From: Chitinibacter sp046530675 | GTDB taxonomy: Bacteria > Pseudomonadota > Gammaproteobacteria > Burkholderiales > Chitinibacteraceae | Length of the DNA: 64,000 nucleotides | Direction: 5' to 3' | Assembly: GCF_046530675.1 (NCBI RefSeq) | Contig: NZ_CP172558.1 | Span: forward strand, 1 to 64,000 | Shown here: positions 1 to 8,435 of the stretch, piece by piece | Position numbering within the stretch: position 1 is the first letter of the stretch | How the letters are laid out: each line of letters opens with the position of its first letter | Notes under the pieces: generated by a model | Seen by the model: the letters and a program-made list of their open reading frames with translations, nothing else | What the model was told of the DNA's origin: nothing | The model's database searches: none | Program-made: the position numbers and the translations under genes

Positions 1-162
1 CTATTGAAAACGACGTCGATGGACGGCGTTACAATTGGTCCTATTTTGATGGGTCTGGCCAAACCGGCGCATATTCTGACGCCGACCGCTTCGGTACGCC
101 GTATCATCAATATGGCAGCACTGGCCGCGGTAGAAGCCGCGACCCAGCAATCAGGAGACTGA
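1..162 (+). CDS. maeB: NADP-dependent malic enzyme, C-terminal end (partial)
   Basis: Only the last 53 codons are present; the gene begins before the window. The frame is open from base 1 and ends at TGA 160-162. The peptide contains PILMGLAKPAHILTPTASVR, typical of the end of the phosphotransacetylase-like domain that closes the long form of NADP-dependent malic enzyme (malate to pyruvate plus CO2). The next gene starts one base after this stop, so the two are probably cotranscribed. A free-standing phosphate acetyltransferase has a similar ending and cannot be excluded from so short a piece. Confidence 0.7.
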   Translation, partial: LLKTTSMDGVTIGPILMGLAKPAHILTPTASVRRIINMAALAAVEAATQQSGD

Positions 163-163
163 A

Positions 164-415
164 ATGAGTGAATTTAACCCCGCAGACCCTTTTGCATTTT
201 TCAGCCAGATGATGAAACCGGGCAGCAATCCGTTTATGCCGCCCTTGTCGGAAGAAGAAATCGACCGCAAAATAGTCGAATGTCGCACCGTCGAGCAATG
301 GCTTAGCCTGCAAGTCGGCATGTTGCAAATGACGATCAAAACACTGGAAATGCAAAAAGCGGGGCTGGCTGCCTTCAAACAGGGGCTGGATCCGAAATCC
401 TCGGAAAACTCTTGA
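164..415 (+). CDS. PhaM-like polyhydroxyalkanoate granule-associated protein
   Basis: An 83-residue acidic, mostly helical protein. It opens with a Pro/Phe/Met-rich stretch, followed by LSEEEIDRKIVECRTVEQWL and an amphipathic helix ending near KAGLAAFKQGL. This helix pattern matches the conserved part of betaproteobacterial PhaM, which links PHA granules and PHA synthase to the nucleoid. The Lys/Ala-rich DNA-binding tail of Ralstonia PhaM is missing, so this is a short form. It starts one base after the malic enzyme stop and its TGA abuts the mltA ATG, which makes a tight three-gene operon. The family call rests on motif resemblance only. Confidence 0.55.
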   Translation: MSEFNPADPFAFFSQMMKPGSNPFMPPLSEEEIDRKIVECRTVEQWLSLQVGMLQMTIKTLEMQKAGLAAFKQGLDPKSSENS

Positions 416-1582
416 ATGACCCTACGCAACACACTCTTACTCACGGCCAGCCTGCTGGCCGTTTTTTTATCCGCCTGCAGCAGCGTACCAGATACAAAGC
501 AAGGTATAGCGATAAAGCCAATACCCACACTAGCCCCCAGCCCAATACCCACCAAGTATACTGAACGAAGCTGGCAGCAAATTCCCGCCTGGCAGCAGGA
601 TCAGTTGCTCGAAGGCTGGCAGGCCTGGCTGAACGGCTGCACCAAACCACGGCCAAGCTGGGTCGAGCTGTGTAATGAGGCTAAAAAACTGCCGCTAGAA
701 ACCGCCGCAATCCGCGAGTTTCTACAAAGCCGTTTTACCCCTTACCAGCTCAGCAACCCCGATGGCAAGGAAACCGGCCTGATCACCGGTTATTACGAAC
801 CCATCTATCCTGGCAGCCTGACGCGCACTGCAACCGCCAATCAACCCGTTTATGCGCAGCCGAAAGATCTGATTACCGTCGCACTCGATGAAATTTATCC
901 CGAACTGAAAGGCAAGCGGCTGCGCGGTCGCGTGGTCGGCAATAAACTGCTGCCCTACCCTGATCGCAAAAGCATCGTCACCAACGGGCTCGATGCCCCG
1001 GCACTGGCCTGGCTCACCGACCCGATGGATGTCCAGTTCTTGCAAATTCAAGGCTCGGGTCGTATCCAGCTCGCCGACGGATCACAATTGCGACTGGGCT
1101 ACGCCGACCAGAATGGCCACCCGTACAAACCAGTTGGCCGCTGGCTGGTCGAACAGCAATTGATGGACGCCAGCGAAGTCTCGATGCAAAGCATCAAAGC
1201 CTGGGCTCAAGCCAACCCGCAGCGCATCGACGAGCTGCTCAACAGCAACCCCAGCTATGTGTTTTTCCGCACTTTGCCCGAAAGCGATAAGGGTCCGATT
1301 GGTAGCCTCGGCATTCCGTTAACTGCGGGTTACAGCATCGCCGTCGACCCGAACACCATTCCGCTGGGTAGCCTGGTCTTTATTGCCACCACACGGCCAG
1401 ATAATGACGGTGGGATTCACCGGCTGGTCGCAGCGCAGGACACAGGCGGCGCGATTCGCGGCACTGTCCGAGCCGATTTTTTCTGGGGAACCGGCGATGC
1501 CGCCGGTGAACTGGCCGGGAAAATGAAACAGGAAGGGCGGCTGTGGCTGCTGTGGCCGAAAGGCCTGATGTTGCCTGAATGA
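416..1582 (+). CDS. mltA: Membrane-bound lytic murein transglycosylase A
   Basis: 388 residues. The N-terminus is a lipoprotein signal with a lipobox (FLSAC, Cys about 21), so the enzyme is expected on the periplasmic face of a membrane. MltA hallmarks follow: GLITGYYEP near residue 120, FLQIQGSGRI near 205, and the C-terminal 3D-type domain with AAQDTGGAIRGTVRADFFWG near 340-360. The family cleaves peptidoglycan to 1,6-anhydromuramyl products. The ATG directly follows the stop of the PhaM-like gene. Residues 30-45 (GIAIKPIPTLAPSPIP), in the linker after the lipobox, are encoded exactly by one copy of the 48-bp repeat described elsewhere in this annotation. Confidence 0.93.
   Translation: MTLRNTLLLTASLLAVFLSACSSVPDTKQGIAIKPIPTLAPSPIPTKYTERSWQQIPAWQQDQLLEGWQAWLNGCTKPRPSWVELCNEAKKLPLETAAIREFLQSRFTPYQLSNPDGKETGLITGYYEPIYPGSLTRTATANQPVYAQPKDLITVALDEIYPELKGKRLRGRVVGNKLLPYPDRKSIVTNGLDAPALAWLTDPMDVQFLQIQGSGRIQLADGSQLRLGYADQNGHPYKPVGRWLVEQQLMDASEVSMQSIKAWAQANPQRIDELLNSNPSYVFFRTLPESDKGPIGSLGIPLTAGYSIAVDPNTIPLGSLVFIATTRPDNDGGIHRLVAAQDTGGAIRGTVRADFFWGTGDAAGELAGKMKQEGRLWLLWPKGLMLPE
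503..550. repeat. 48-bp GGTAT/ATACCC repeat, copy inside mltA
   Basis: Starts GGTATAGCGA and ends CCCAATACCC, 48 bp in total. It begins on a codon boundary and is read as 16 codons in the mltA linker. Its interior is diverged from the intergenic copies. Confidence 0.6.
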
Positions 1583-1675
1583 ACAATCCGACCAAAGGTG
1601 TAATTGACATTACAATATTGCAGTAAGTTTCAGATACTATAACGACTTTGCCCACCGACTCCGAGCCCATTTCTG

Positions 1676-3643
1676 ATGAGCATCTACACTTTCCCAATCC
1701 GCAATAGTTCTGACAATACAATCAATGCTTTACTGGGCGAGACCAAATGGTGGAGTGTCAACCAGACCGTTTCACTAACCTACAGTCTAATCAGTACTCA
1801 GAACTCATATTACTCACTGGATTACTACGGTCATTATTCGAGCAGCGACGAATACACAAATGGATTTACATTTACCGCAGCTGAGGAACTCAATATCCAG
1901 AGTGCAGTGAATACCTGGGCACGCTATGCCAAACTCTCGTTCACTCAGGTTACGGATTCATATTCCGTCCAAGGCGACCTGCGCTTTGGCGGCTATCTGG
2001 ATATGCAGAATGCTTACGCGTGGGCATATATGCCAAGCGATTATGCCTCTGGTGGCGACATTTGGTTCAGCCCAGACTGGGAGCTTGGTACCTGGGGTAT
2101 AGAATCAGGTCATACCCAAGGCGAGTACACCAATGCTGCGCCCGGTTCGTACGAATACCTGACTGTTTTGCATGAAATCGGTCATGCGCTTGGGCTGAAA
2201 CACACCTTCGATACCGATGGCTCCGGCGTCACAATGCCGAGCAATCTGGATAGCACGCGCTATACCATCATGAGTTACAACCATAACTTCACGTATGCGC
2301 CAACCACGCCGATGCTGTACGACATTCAGGCGATCCAGTATCTATATGGCACCAATACCAGCTACAACGCTGGCAACACCGTCTATCAGTGGGCCCCGAC
2401 CGCACAGATTTTTGAAACCGTCTGGGATGGCGGTGGCATTGACACCATTTCTGCGGCCAATCAGCAAAGCGGCGTCACGATCAACCTGAACGCCGGTTGC
2501 AATTCAGAAATCGGTCAGGATATCGGTTGCGACACCGACGGCGATAATTACAGCGACACCGAAGTCAACGACCTGCTTTACATCGCCTTCAATACCATCA
2601 TCGAAAACGCCACCGGCTCAACCTATGACGACGCACTAATCGGCAACGCGGCAGCCAATGTACTTGATGGTCTCGCCGGCAACGACACCATGAACGGAGG
2701 CGATGGCAGTGATGTTTATCATGTCCGGGATACGCTCGATCAGGTCATCGAAAGCAACGCCAACACCACGACAGGCGGCTCCGACATCGTTTACAGTTAT
2801 CTGGATAACTATACGCTTGGCGATAATATCGAAAACGGCCGTATCCTCACAACTAACGCTGCCTCGATGACCGGCAATATGCTCGACAATATCATTTATG
2901 CCGGTATCGGCAATAATGCCCTAGACGGCAGTTCGGGCTGCGATACCGTAAGCTATCTGTGCGGCATCAGCGGCACGACGGGCGTAACGGCCAATCTAGC
3001 GCTAACCACCGCCCAAGCCACAGGCGCATCCGGCTCGGACACGCTGATCGGTTTTGAAAACCTCACCGGAACAAACTACGCTGATCGGCTATATGGCAAT
3101 GCCACTGCTAATGTACTGAACGGAGCAAGTGGAAATGACGCTCTGGCGGGTAATGCTGGCAACGATACGCTGTATGGTAGCGCAGGAAATGATACGTTGT
3201 ATGGTGGCACAGGCAGTGACCGTTTCGTTTTCGATAGCAAGTCCGGCTACGACGCCTTGCGCGACTTTGTAAGCAAAACCGACAAAATGGTCTTCGACAA
3301 CTCTTCGCTGGGTGGGATTGGCGACAAAGATGCGACAATGGAAGGATCTATCATCCGCAGCACCTCAGGCGGCTTTTCCAAGGCAGCCGAGCTGGTTGTT
3401 TTCAGCAGCAATATCAGCGGCGCAATCACGACCACCAACGCAGCGGTCAAAATCGGCTCTGCGACCAGCAATTATGCACTGAACGACCAGCGCATTTTTG
3501 TCGTCGACAATGGTACGCAATCCAATCTCTATCTGTTCAAATCGCTCGATACCGATGCTCGCGTAGAAAGCAACGAGTTGACGCTGCTCGCGACGGTCAA
3601 TACCTCGACCACGGTGCTGGCAGACTATCTGTTTCAGGCCTAA
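1676..3643 (+). CDS. Serralysin-type M10 metalloprotease with RTX repeats
   Basis: 655 residues with no N-terminal signal peptide, as expected for type I secretion. The zinc site HEIGHALGLKH starts at residue 166 and the Met-turn IMSYN follows near residue 198; this spacing is typical of metzincins of peptidase family M10B. Glycine/aspartate-rich nonapeptides (GNDTLYGGTGSDRF type) run from about residue 310 to 515 and should form a calcium-binding beta-roll. The last ~145 residues closely resemble the end of the large RTX protein at 11710-15060 and probably carry the secretion signal. The likely exporter is the T1SS encoded about 6 kb downstream. The start ATG has only a weak ribosome site. 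Confidence 0.9.
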   Translation: MSIYTFPIRNSSDNTINALLGETKWWSVNQTVSLTYSLISTQNSYYSLDYYGHYSSSDEYTNGFTFTAAEELNIQSAVNTWARYAKLSFTQVTDSYSVQGDLRFGGYLDMQNAYAWAYMPSDYASGGDIWFSPDWELGTWGIESGHTQGEYTNAAPGSYEYLTVLHEIGHALGLKHTFDTDGSGVTMPSNLDSTRYTIMSYNHNFTYAPTTPMLYDIQAIQYLYGTNTSYNAGNTVYQWAPTAQIFETVWDGGGIDTISAANQQSGVTINLNAGCNSEIGQDIGCDTDGDNYSDTEVNDLLYIAFNTIIENATGSTYDDALIGNAAANVLDGLAGNDTMNGGDGSDVYHVRDTLDQVIESNANTTTGGSDIVYSYLDNYTLGDNIENGRILTTNAASMTGNMLDNIIYAGIGNNALDGSSGCDTVSYLCGISGTTGVTANLALTTAQATGASGSDTLIGFENLTGTNYADRLYGNATANVLNGASGNDALAGNAGNDTLYGSAGNDTLYGGTGSDRFVFDSKSGYDALRDFVSKTDKMVFDNSSLGGIGDKDATMEGSIIRSTSGGFSKAAELVVFSSNISGAITTTNAAVKIGSATSNYALNDQRIFVVDNGTQSNLYLFKSLDTDARVESNELTLLATVNTSTTVLADYLFQA

Positions 3644-3717
3644 CCCGCCATACCACCCAAGATATGTCGATACAAGCAGCGCCTAATCTTGCTTGAGTAG
3701 ATATACACAATACCAAG

Positions 3718-4263
3718 TTAGGCTTGCCCCTCGAAAACGCCTATGGGCAGATCATTCTGCCCATAGGCGCTGGCCAGCCGACTTTGTTCTGGGCTGCGCT
3801 GTGCGATTTCCAGATTGGCCTGCATTTCCATCGCCTGAGCTTGCGCTGCTACCGCCTGATCCTGACCACTCGGATCGGCGGGCGCCAACGCTGCAGCGCG
3901 GATGATGCGCGCTTTGCGGATGGTTTCTTCGGGCGTCTGCCCCGGGCTGATGTCAATCTGCACTTCACCACCGACCGCATACTGCTTGCCATCCGGCCCG
4001 GTTTTCAGCGTATAACTTGCGCCGCTGGTCGCAATGCCAGCCGCCGCAGTCAGATGGGCGCGTTCGTGTGATCTGACTTTGGCATCGATCCGTTTCAACT
4101 CGTCAATCTGCGCCTGCTGCTGCTCCGTCAACGGCTCGCCATTGGCCGCCCGAGGCTGCGACGAAATGGAAGCTTCCACTTTATTGCCAGCAGCAGCCAA
4201 CCCGGCTGGCTGCGAAGACTGCCCCAAAACACGACCCATCAAACCCGCTGCAGAAATCATCAT
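3718..4263 (-). CDS. SprA-related putative zinc metalloprotease
   Basis: 181 residues from the ATG at 4261-4263; a TTG further upstream would add 15 residues but has no better ribosome site. The core SHERAHLTAAAGIATSGASY contains HExxH (His66, Glu67, His70), followed by a Gly-rich stretch and a Val-Gly-Gly-Glu-Val-Gln segment. This is the signature of the SprA-related family (PF12118), whose cellular role is poorly known. The N-terminus is weakly hydrophobic and the tail is Gln/Ala-rich. It is convergent with the M10 protease, 74 bp between stop codons. A strong 14-bp palindrome lies inside its last 20 codons. Confidence 0.7.
   Translation of the reverse strand: MMISAAGLMGRVLGQSSQPAGLAAAGNKVEASISSQPRAANGEPLTEQQQAQIDELKRIDAKVRSHERAHLTAAAGIATSGASYTLKTGPDGKQYAVGGEVQIDISPGQTPEETIRKARIIRAAALAPADPSGQDQAVAAQAQAMEMQANLEIAQRSPEQSRLASAYGQNDLPIGVFEGQA
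3738..3769 (-). terminator. Terminator-like hairpin inside the 3' end of the SprA-related gene
   Basis: CGCCTATGGGCAGA and its exact complement are separated by TCAT, giving a 14-bp perfect stem. On the minus strand the stem is followed by TTTT. It overlaps the last codons of the SprA-related gene, about 20 nt before its stop, and also lies where transcription from the convergent protease would end. Confidence 0.5.
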
Positions 4264-4419
4264 TTTCACCAGACAAAACAATGACTTATTTAATCTTATG
4301 CAGCCCAAACAGGAAACTCAAAAGCAGCCGATATATGGCAGCAATGATGTCATCAATAACGGACTCAGAACGCCAGACTGCATGGCTCGGACAAAATTGC
4401 TGACAGCCTTAGCCATAAA

Positions 4420-4446
4420 ATACAAAACCCGCAGTAGCGGGCTTTG
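4420..4446 (-). terminator. Rho-independent terminator of the small membrane ORF
   Basis: On the minus strand a GCCCGC-TACT-GCGGGT stem-loop is followed by TTTGTATTTT. It sits 7 nt after the stop of the small ORF at 4453-4593, which supports that ORF being a real transcription unit. Confidence 0.65.
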
Positions 4447-4452
4447 TGCTGC

Positions 4453-4593
4453 TTATAGTAATGATTTTTTGCTCAACACCTTTGCATCAGGTTTTTGGCG
4501 GACAAAATACCGATCCGACACCATACAAAACAGCACAGGAAACAACGCCAGCGCCAAAAGCAACATGATCAAGCTGACTTCATCACTCATCAT
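4453..4593 (-). CDS. Small predicted single-pass membrane protein (46 aa)
   Basis: An ORF of 46 codons starting MMSDEVSLIMLLLALALF. It has one hydrophobic helix (about residues 8-25), then a basic Arg/Lys-rich tail (RQKPDAKVLSKKS), suggesting an Nout/Cin single-span protein. AGGAG lies about 7 nt before the first ATG, and a clean intrinsic terminator follows the stop. I do not recognise the family and infer no function. A spurious ORF is possible, but start signal, membrane helix and terminator all agree. Confidence 0.5.
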   Translation of the reverse strand: MMSDEVSLIMLLLALALFPVLFCMVSDRYFVRQKPDAKVLSKKSLL

Positions 4594-4722
4594 CACAACT
4601 CCTGCATTTCGATGATGAAAGTCTATAAGCGGCTTTATTAAAGCGGCATCAATTATTGGTAAGCAAAAATATAAATACCATAAAATCAGCCCATCTGATG
4701 ACAGAGCAGCAAATAGCCATTA

Positions 4723-4770
4723 GGTATATTCACACAGAGCTTATACAGCAAAGCATACAGACCAATACCC
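4723..4770. repeat. 48-bp GGTAT/ATACCC repeat
   Basis: Starts GGTATATTCA, ends CCAATACCC; 48 bp, flanked by TA on both sides. It lies 13 nt after the tex stop on the tex strand. Confidence 0.75.
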
Positions 4771-4783
4771 TATCGATGCACTA

Positions 4784-7099
4784 TCACCGCTTCAACTTTG
4801 CCAACGCATCCGCCATTGCCGAGTTGGCCGGGGCCGTCTGTTTCCGTTCTACGGCTTGCTGCCGGCGTTCGGCAATAGGCGTCTTAGCAGCGCTGCGCTC
4901 GGCCGGTTTTGGCGCTTCGTCGTTCAGCCGCATCGTCAGCGCAATGCGTTTGCGTTGCGCGTCGACTTCGAGCACTTTCACTTTGACGACCTGTCCGGCT
5001 TTAACGACGGAATGCGGGTCTTTGACAAAGGTATTGGCCAACATCGAAATATGCACGAGGCCATCCTGATGCACGCCGATGTCGACGAAAGCGCCGAAAT
5101 TGGTGACGTTGCTGACGATGCCTTCGAGCACCATCCCGACCTGCAGATCGCTGATTTTCTCGATGCCGGCGGCAAAAGTCGCGGTTTTGAATTCGGGGCG
5201 CGGGTCGCGCCCGGGTTTTTCCAGCTCGGCCAGAATATCTTTGACCGTCGGCAGGCCGAACTGCGCATCGACCAGCGACTCGGGTGAAACACTCTGCAAT
5301 GCGGCTCGATCACCCATCGTGGCGCGCAGATCGCGGCCCAGTTTTTGTAGCAGTTTTTCAACAACTGGATACGATTCGGGGTGAACTGCGGATGAATCCA
5401 ATGGATTATCGCCGCCCATAATGCGCAAAAAACCCGCCGCCAGCTCGAAGGTTTTGCCGCCCAGACGCGGCACTTTCAGCAAGGCTTTGCGGTTTTTAAA
5501 AGCGCCATACTCATCACGGTATGCGACTACATTACTTGCCAGCACTGGGCTCAGTCCAGATACCCTGGCAAGCAGCGCAGCCGATGCAGTATTGACATCG
5601 ACACCGACGGCGTTCACGCAATCTTCGACGACGGCATCGAGCATGCGCGCCAGCTCATTCTGATTCACATCGTGCTGATACTGGCCGACGCCGATCGATT
5701 TCGGGTCGATTTTAACCAGTTCGGCCAGCGGGTCTTGCAGACGGCGCGCAATCGAGACTGCACCACGGATGGAAACGTCGAGCTGCGGGAATTCTTTCGC
5801 CGCAAGTTCGGACGCCGAATACACCGAAGCCCCTGCTTCGGAAACGACGACTTTGGTCGGCTTCTTTCCTTCGATTCGCGCAATCAATTCAGTCGCCAGT
5901 TGCTCGGTTTCGCGGCTCGCCGTGCCGTTGCCAATCGCGATCAACTCGACGCCGTGTTGATCACACAACAGTTTGAGCGTATGCAGCGATTTGTCCCAAT
6001 CGCAGCGCGGTTCGTGCGGGTAAATCGTGTCGGTCGCGAGCAATTTGCCGGTGGCATCGACCACCGCCACTTTCACGCCGCTGCGCAAACCCGGATCGAG
6101 CCCCAGCGTGCAACGCGGGCCGGCGGGCGCAGCGAGCAGCAGGTCTTTCAAATTACGCGAAAACACTTTGATCGCGTCAAGTTCGGCGCGTTCGCGCGCT
6201 GCGCTCAGCAATTCGTTTTCGAGCGAAACACCGAGTTTGCTGCGCCACGCGGCGCGTACCGTGTCACCGAGCCAGCCGTCCGTAAAATTCGCGCTAATGC
6301 CGACGTGCCGTGCGACGCGTTGTTCAGCAGTACACCAAATTTTGCTGCGCGCACCGTTTTCGATTTCTTCCGGCAATTGAACGCCGATACTGAGCACTTT
6401 TTCATTCGCGCCGCGCAAAACGGCCAGCACACGGTGCGACGGCATTGCCACCCATTTTTCGGCAAAGTCGAAATAATCGGCAAACTTTGCGCCCGCATTT
6501 TCTTGGCCTTTAACGAGTTTACTGACAACCAGACCGTTGCTCTGCAAATGGCTGCGTAGCTGGCCGATCAGCGCGGCGTCTTCGCCCCAGCTTTCAAGTA
6601 GAATCGCGCGCGCGCCTTCGAGTGCAGCTTTGACATCGGCAAAACCTTCGCAGATAAATTGACCGGCGAGTTTTTCCGGGTCTTGCTGTGGATTTTTCAG
6701 CAAGGATTCAGCCAGCGCAGCCAGCCCGGCTTCACGCGCGATTTGCGCCTTGGTGCGGCGTTTTTGCTTGTACGGCAGATAGAGGTCTTCGAGCGTCTGT
6801 TTGTTGTCGGCGTTATCGAGTTGCGCGCGCAGTGCGCCATTCATCTGGCCTTGCTCGGTAATCGCCGCAATGATGCTGGCGCGGCGTTCGTCGAGCTCGC
6901 GCAGATAGCGCAGCCGTTCAGCCAAAAGGCGCAATTGGCCGTCGTCCAGCCCACCCGTCACTTCCTTGCGGTAACGCGCAATAAACGGCACCGTCGCACC
7001 TTCATCAAGCAGCGTCACCGCCGCGTTGACCTGATTCACCCGACATTGCAATTCGGCGGCGAGCCGCTGGAAAATGGCCGACATATCAATCTGACTCAC
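4784..7099 (-). CDS. tex: Tex family RNA-binding transcription accessory protein
   Basis: 771 residues, the usual length for Tex. It has the N-terminal helical region with ATVPFIARYRKEVTGGLDDG (residues 33-52), the YqgF-like RNase H fold (LGLDPGLRSGVKVAVVD, about 325), helix-hairpin-helix motifs (SASAALLARVSGLSPVLASN, about 500), and a C-terminal S1 domain (GMVLEGIVSNVTNFGAFVDIG) before a Lys/Ala-rich tail. Family members bind nucleic acid and affect transcription and stress survival. The start is GTG at 7099; an ATG at 7084 would give MSAIFQRLAAEL, and neither has a clear Shine-Dalgarno. Divergent from parA. Confidence 0.95.
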   Translation of the reverse strand: MSQIDMSAIFQRLAAELQCRVNQVNAAVTLLDEGATVPFIARYRKEVTGGLDDGQLRLLAERLRYLRELDERRASIIAAITEQGQMNGALRAQLDNADNKQTLEDLYLPYKQKRRTKAQIAREAGLAALAESLLKNPQQDPEKLAGQFICEGFADVKAALEGARAILLESWGEDAALIGQLRSHLQSNGLVVSKLVKGQENAGAKFADYFDFAEKWVAMPSHRVLAVLRGANEKVLSIGVQLPEEIENGARSKIWCTAEQRVARHVGISANFTDGWLGDTVRAAWRSKLGVSLENELLSAARERAELDAIKVFSRNLKDLLLAAPAGPRCTLGLDPGLRSGVKVAVVDATGKLLATDTIYPHEPRCDWDKSLHTLKLLCDQHGVELIAIGNGTASRETEQLATELIARIEGKKPTKVVVSEAGASVYSASELAAKEFPQLDVSIRGAVSIARRLQDPLAELVKIDPKSIGVGQYQHDVNQNELARMLDAVVEDCVNAVGVDVNTASAALLARVSGLSPVLASNVVAYRDEYGAFKNRKALLKVPRLGGKTFELAAGFLRIMGGDNPLDSSAVHPESYPVVEKLLQKLGRDLRATMGDRAALQSVSPESLVDAQFGLPTVKDILAELEKPGRDPRPEFKTATFAAGIEKISDLQVGMVLEGIVSNVTNFGAFVDIGVHQDGLVHISMLANTFVKDPHSVVKAGQVVKVKVLEVDAQRKRIALTMRLNDEAPKPAERSAAKTPIAERRQQAVERKQTAPANSAMADALAKLKR

Positions 7100-7179
7100 A
7101 ATTCATCAAGAGGCGCATTGTACCCACACCGATGTACGGCCGTCATGGCATAATCCATCCACGCAAGAAGGAGACAGGC

Positions 7180-7950
7180 ATGACGGTCATCGCAGTGTTC
7201 AATCAGAAAGGTGGCGTGGGCAAAACCACGGTGAGCGCCAATCTGGCCGCCACTCTGGTACAAAATGGCATTACACCGCTGGTGATCGACCTCGACCCGC
7301 AGGCGCACCTGACCGCGACCTGGGGCTTGGCTCCCAAATCGAGCGAGAGCATTTACCGCTTTTATCAGGGCACGGCGCAACTGACCGACCTGATCCAGAG
7401 TGCCGGTTGCGGCATCGACTTCATCCCCTCACACCTCGAACTCGCGCGGATTGATTCGCAACTGGGCAAGCATCGCGACCATTTGTGGCGGCTCAAGCTC
7501 GCACTCGAGGCGGAAATGATTGCCGACAGCGGCGTACCGGTCATCATCGATTGCAGCCCGATGCTGGGCATTCTGTCGTTCTCGGCGCTGCTCGCCGCCG
7601 ACCTGATCCTGATTCCGGTCGCCGCCGAGTTTCTGGCGCTCAATGGCGCTTTCATGCTCGAACGTACGCTGTTTGGTCTGGAAAAATTCGACCGTCGCCG
7701 CGAGCGCCGCTATCTGGTCAACCGGTTCAAACCGGGCCATGCCACACATGAAAAAGTCTATGCCCAATTGCAGGAACATTTCCCACGCGAACTGCTCAAT
7801 AGCAAGATTCTGGAAAACGACGACATCATGGCTGCGGTCGGCGAGCAGCAGGACGTTTTCAGCTTCGCCCCCAATAGCGCGGCAGGCAACGATTTCAGCT
7901 TTCTGCTTGATGAACTGATCGAGAAAGGTTTGATAGGTATTGAGCAGTAA
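7180..7950 (+). CDS. Solitary ParA/MinD-like P-loop ATPase
   Basis: 256 residues from the ATG at 7180, preceded by AAGAAGGAG. Deviant Walker A FNQKGGVGKTT is at residues 6-16, followed by VIDLDPQAHLT (Walker A' region) and IIDCSPMLGILSF (Walker B). These are the features of ParA-type partition or positioning ATPases that work as dimers on DNA or membranes. No parB or cargo gene is adjacent, so its cargo is unknown; orphan ParAs can place chemosensory, flagellar or carboxysome-type cargo. Its last four codons and stop lie inside a copy of the 48-bp repeat. Confidence 0.85.
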   Translation: MTVIAVFNQKGGVGKTTVSANLAATLVQNGITPLVIDLDPQAHLTATWGLAPKSSESIYRFYQGTAQLTDLIQSAGCGIDFIPSHLELARIDSQLGKHRDHLWRLKLALEAEMIADSGVPVIIDCSPMLGILSFSALLAADLILIPVAAEFLALNGAFMLERTLFGLEKFDRRRERRYLVNRFKPGHATHEKVYAQLQEHFPRELLNSKILENDDIMAAVGEQQDVFSFAPNSAAGNDFSFLLDELIEKGLIGIEQ

Positions 7951-7983
7951 GCCTTATTCATACTGGGCTCGACGCAGATACCC
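7936..7983. repeat. 48-bp GGTAT/ATACCC repeat overlapping the parA stop
   Basis: Starts GGTATTGAGC, ends AGATACCC; 48 bp, flanked by TA. It begins on a parA codon boundary and supplies the final residues GIEQ and the TAA stop. Confidence 0.7.
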
Positions 7984-7991
7984 TAAAGAAT

Positions 7992-8294
7992 ATGAAGCTA
8001 TTGATGCTGAATTTGAAAGCTCGTTTCAAAAATGCAGTGCCATGGTTATGTCTGGTCACAGCTCTGTCCGTTTCGATATGCGGCATCAGCGCTACGGTAT
8101 TTGCAGCGATCATTTATAAGTTTTCGACAGAAACAAAGCATGTGTATTTCAGGATATGCTCAACATCGCCTGACTCAGGCTGCACTCCTATTCACTGGAT
8201 TCATACCTTGGTAATAGGTATCCTTTTCCTCTGTCTTGCTGCTTTTTTTCTCAGATTATTCAAGCGGACACACAGCAATAGCAAAATGGGATAG
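7992..8294 (+). CDS. Small two-helix membrane protein of unknown function
   Basis: 100 residues. Two hydrophobic segments (about 18-43 and 69-88) are separated by a short loop with two cysteines (RICSTSPDSGCTP). The basic N-terminus and the basic tail LFKRTHSNSKMG suggest both ends are cytoplasmic. I do not recognise the family. It follows the 48-bp repeat after parA, has no obvious strong ribosome site, and is more AT-rich than its neighbours. It could be a spurious ORF, but the membrane topology is coherent. Confidence 0.4.
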   Translation: MKLLMLNLKARFKNAVPWLCLVTALSVSICGISATVFAAIIYKFSTETKHVYFRICSTSPDSGCTPIHWIHTLVIGILFLCLAAFFLRLFKRTHSNSKMG

Positions 8295-8435
8295 TTTCCC
8301 GTGAAACCATAATCAAGCCGCTATCATCACTACCAAACACAAAAAACCCTCGTTCGTCCAAGCACAACTCCCCGCTGGCCTCGAATTTGCTTTAATTCAA
8401 TCGTCACCCGTTTTTATCGTGACCGGAGCCGCATC

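Noticed and set aside
3724..4615. Open frames on the plus strand opposite the SprA-related gene
   Set aside because: Low-complexity products without motifs; the minus-strand gene has the HExxH family signature and explains the region.
5672..6559. A 295-codon open frame opposite tex
   Set aside because: It is an antisense shadow of tex with Arg/Gln-rich composition, no family motif and no start signals.
7132..7179. Longer ParA starting MYGRHGIIH
   Set aside because: The extension precedes the canonical ParA start and the AAGAAGGAG ribosome site lies just before the ATG at 7180.
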